Assembly: GCA_937973935.1 (NCBI GenBank)
Contig: CALJJF010000272.1
Span: forward strand, 1 to 6,998
Reading direction: 5' to 3'
Source: MKRK01 sp001896915
GTDB taxonomy: Bacteria > Bacillota > Clostridia > Oscillospirales > Acutalibacteraceae
Length of the DNA: 6,998 nt
Below the pieces are notes generated by a model. It did no database searches and had not been told where the DNA came from. It saw only the letters and a program-made list of their open reading frames with translations. Positions 4,901 to 6,998 of the stretch are shown here, in pieces. Made by a program: the position numbers and the translations under genes. Each line of letters opens with the position of its first letter. The first letter of the stretch is position 1.

Positions 4901-6268
4901 ATGCAAATGCCGCCGGGCCCCATCGGAGATCATATTATTTTATATTGCATTGCGTTAATTATGAATCTCTTTTTAATTTTATCAATCAATACAATGATGG
5001 ATTTTAAATTCAGCAAGGTGAAAATACTAATTTGTGCTATGAGTGCAGCTGTTTTTAATATTGCAACAATGGAACTGACCACAAGCGAGTCTACGGTGTC
5101 CTTTGTGGCGATTGTATCCTTATTATATTATGTTCAGGTTTTTATCTTGTATCTTTTATTTGTAAGGGAGCTGAAACAAGTCATACTGGCTATGGTGATA
5201 TTCATCATATATGCCGGGTTAATCAGCGCATTTACATTTATTTTTGTCGCAATATTTATTTCAAATTATAGTGAATGGGTGGTGAAATCCACTTATAATG
5301 TGATTTTATCCAAATCAGCCGGTACGGTTTCCTGTTGCATTGCATACATTTTTATTCGCTATTTTAAGTCTAAATCGAACAAAGGTCATGGAATCGGAAG
5401 TAAATTATTTCGATTTCAATTAAACAAACGGGTTTCAAAATTGGTTTTGATTAATATTGCTTTCCTGGTGTTATTGCTCATACCGAACTATATTATGATT
5501 GAGGGTTCTGATATTGGCATCCCGGGTTATATGCTTGTTTACGACATCATCCTTCTGTTCGTCATTGCCATATACGGCATTGTGAACCTGATCAATTCCA
5601 ATGAGCAGGAACTACAGAAGCAGCAGATGGAGACCCAACAGATGTATGTGCAGTCCATTGAAGCGACCGTGGACAAGCTGCGCAGCTTCAAGCACAATTT
5701 CGCCAACATCATTGCCTCCATCCAAGGATATGCGGCACTGGACAAAAAGGACGAGCTGCAAAAATACCTTTCGGATATCCAGACAGAGTTTGCCCCGTTA
5801 CATAACACCGACATCATCAATTCGAACCTGAAAAACATGCCGGAGCTGTATGGGATATTGCTGTCGAAAATCTCATATGCCGAGGTTAACAACGTCAGCT
5901 TTCATATCCATATCTTCACCGACTCCTTCAAGGTGACCAAGCTGAAATCCTATGACCTGTGCAAAATCCTGGGGGTTCTCATTGATAATGCCATCGAAGC
6001 CGCCATTGAATATGGAGAAAACGGCAATGTCAGCGTGATCATCGATCATTCTGAGGGCTATACCGTCACCGTGACCAATACTTGCAAGGGAGGAGGGATC
6101 GACGCGCAGAAAATTTATGAAAAGGACTATACCACCAAGGAAAATCATATGGGCATCGGACTGTATGAGGTGGATAAAATCCTGCAACGATACAAAAAGC
6201 AGGGGAAAATTGCACTACACACATTGTGTGAAAATGATGTGATGATTCAGAAATTAAATGTGGAATAG
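4901..6268 (+). CDS. AgrC-like GHKL sensor histidine kinase (first of two)
   Basis: A 455-residue kinase. The start ATG 4901 has GGGAG five bases upstream and gives MQMPPGPIGD, matching the start of the tandem paralogue. The ATG at 4871 would begin in the terminator T-run and is unlikely. The N-terminal 230 residues contain about six to seven membrane helices, the AgrC-type sensor layout. A helical linker (about 232-260) leads to the H-box LRSFKHNFANII with phospho-acceptor His265. The ATP-binding domain (HATPase_c_5 type) follows, with N-box LIDNAIEAA (360-368, Asn363) and G-box MGIGLYEV (417-424). The expected role is to sense the extracellular cyclic peptide and autophosphorylate, then pass phosphate to a LytTR-type regulator not present here. 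Composition jumps from about 23-45% GC in the sensor to about 45-53% from about 5540. Which peptide it binds cannot be told from sequence. Confidence 0.9.
   Translation: MQMPPGPIGDHIILYCIALIMNLFLILSINTMMDFKFSKVKILICAMSAAVFNIATMELTTSESTVSFVAIVSLLYYVQVFILYLLFVRELKQVILAMVIFIIYAGLISAFTFIFVAIFISNYSEWVVKSTYNVILSKSAGTVSCCIAYIFIRYFKSKSNKGHGIGSKLFRFQLNKRVSKLVLINIAFLVLLLIPNYIMIEGSDIGIPGYMLVYDIILLFVIAIYGIVNLINSNEQELQKQQMETQQMYVQSIEATVDKLRSFKHNFANIIASIQGYAALDKKDELQKYLSDIQTEFAPLHNTDIINSNLKNMPELYGILLSKISYAEVNNVSFHIHIFTDSFKVTKLKSYDLCKILGVLIDNAIEAAIEYGENGNVSVIIDHSEGYTVTVTNTCKGGGIDAQKIYEKDYTTKENHMGIGLYEVDKILQRYKKQGKIALHTLCENDVMIQKLNVE
5549..5603 (+). repeat. 55-nt identical block, copy in first kinase
   Basis: These 55 bases are identical to 6944-6998. 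They encode the end of the last membrane helix and the entry to the linker (ILLFVIAIYGIVNLINSN). Sequence upstream of the block is clearly diverged between the two genes. The block begins where composition rises toward about 50% GC. Its right-hand limit cannot be seen because the window ends. Confidence 0.9.
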
Positions 6269-6289
6269 AGAGAAAAGGGAGAGAAAACT

Positions 6290-6998
6290 ATGCAAATGCC
6301 ACCGGGACCAATCAGCGATTATTTTATTTTAATCGTGGTTACGTTTTTACAGAATATGATATTAATCGCAACGCTTGGGATATTATTGAACTATAAAATT
6401 CACAAAATGAAGGCGACCATTGGTGCCATTATTTTTGCCATCGTCAATATCGGTTCAATGGGAATTGTGAGCAGCCATTCGACCGAAGGATTTGTAACGG
6501 AGGTCAGTATTTTGTATTATATCGAAATGATCGCTTTTTATTTTGTAATTTTTAAAAAGTTTACCAGAGTATTGATAACGTTTCTGGCCAGCCTTTTGAT
6601 TACCGGCGTTCTGACCATTCCGGCTGCGCTTATTTTGAGCTTTTTTATCAGCGATGTTCCCGAATGGATCAATGAATCAACCATGAATTTTATCATCACC
6701 AAAACGGAAACCGTCGTGATCGGATCATTGTTTCTTCTTCTTGTTTCTGTGATCAGACGAAGAAATCTGGGCGACAAAGCGAAAAGCAAATTATTGAGAT
6801 TGGCTGAAATCGGTAAAAACAAAAGGCTTACCAGAGCCATCCTGTTTAATCTGGCATTTTTGCTCTTGCTGCTGGTCCCCAATACAATCATACTGCAGGG
6901 CAGTGACATCAGAATTCCTATGTATATGAAAATCTACGATATGATCCTTCTGTTCGTCATTGCCATATACGGCATTGTGAACCTGATCAATTCCAATG
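6290..6998 (+). CDS. second AgrC-like kinase, sensor half only (runs off right edge)
   Basis: An open frame from ATG 6290 to the window edge (236 full codons), preceded by GGGAG (6277-6281) eight bases before the start and 21 bases after the first kinase's stop. It begins MQMPPGPISDYFILIV, nearly the same N-terminus as its neighbour. Homology continues through EW..(K/E)ST.N.I..K (about residues 124-138) and GSDI.IP.YM..YD.ILLFVIAIYGIVNLINSN at the visible end. About six to seven membrane helices are present. The transmitter region with the H-box is beyond the window, but the last 55 bases are identical to the matching point of the first kinase, so a GHKL transmitter is strongly expected. Sensor sequence differs at many positions, which suggests different ligand specificity or a diverging duplicate. 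The incomplete 3' end is a window effect. Confidence 0.88.
   Translation, partial: MQMPPGPISDYFILIVVTFLQNMILIATLGILLNYKIHKMKATIGAIIFAIVNIGSMGIVSSHSTEGFVTEVSILYYIEMIAFYFVIFKKFTRVLITFLASLLITGVLTIPAALILSFFISDVPEWINESTMNFIITKTETVVIGSLFLLLVSVIRRRNLGDKAKSKLLRLAEIGKNKRLTRAILFNLAFLLLLLVPNTIILQGSDIRIPMYMKIYDMILLFVIAIYGIVNLINSN
6944..6998 (+). repeat. 55-nt identical block, copy in second kinase
   Basis: Identical at every base to 5549-5603 and extends to the end of the window, so the shared tract may be much longer outside. In this gene it also follows a sensor segment with different sequence. Confidence 0.9.

Noticed and set aside
5539..5892. 117-codon minus-strand frame and the overlapping plus-strand frame at 5601-5831
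   Set aside because: Both are shadows of the first kinase, whose H-box lies in the same stretch. The higher GC here lengthens chance open frames.
6538..6909. 123-codon minus-strand open frame
   Set aside because: Antisense to the sensor half of the second kinase, whose homology to the first kinase fixes the plus-strand reading.

Overview
The window looks like a chromosomal segment of a low-to-medium GC Bacillota, most likely class Clostridia. The evidence is strong AGGAG-type ribosome binding sites, a consensus vegetative promoter, an ECF-transporter S component, a clostridial-type AgrB/AgrD pair and a GGDEF/HD-GYP protein. I cannot name a genus. Base composition is a mosaic by my hand counts. 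The left edge and the kinase transmitter region are near 50% GC, while roughly 905-3890 is much lower (about 18-35% in most 60-base lines).

Layout. Positions 1-375, minus strand: the N-terminal part of an ECF-type S component running off the left edge. Positions 457-902: non-coding DNA made of a 65-bp-offset direct duplication and two palindromic MITE-like repeats sharing a 42-nt identical arm. Positions 906-1100: AT-rich spacer with no gene seen. From a strong promoter (1106-1134) a plus-strand cluster begins: a DUF5317-type membrane protein (1193-1795), a small membrane protein gene broken by an in-frame TAA (1814-2329), agrB (2310-2954) and agrD (2959-3081). A long perfect hairpin (3082-3132) separates these from a membrane-anchored GGDEF plus HD-GYP protein (3155-4819), which ends in a good intrinsic terminator. 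Two tandem paralogous AgrC-like GHKL histidine kinases follow (4901-6268, and 6290 to beyond the right edge).

How it fits together. AgrD is a 40-residue precursor with a predicted cyclic peptide core CFWFG. AgrB has the His/Cys pair needed to cleave and cyclise it. At least two receptor kinases lie downstream. The unusual part is a c-di-GMP enzyme with both catalytic halves intact, sitting between the peptide genes and the kinases. This suggests a locus where peptide quorum sensing and c-di-GMP turnover are coupled. No response regulator (AgrA/LytTR type) lies in the window, so the circuit is incomplete here.

Evolution. Two composition breaks fall inside genes: within the GGDEF domain near 3700-3890, and at about 5540 where the kinase sensor meets its transmitter. 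At the second break a 55-nt block is identical between the two kinases although their sensors are divergent. This fits modular exchange of signal-specific halves on conserved output halves, as known for staphylococcal agr. That interpretation is inference; the identity and the composition breaks are visible directly.
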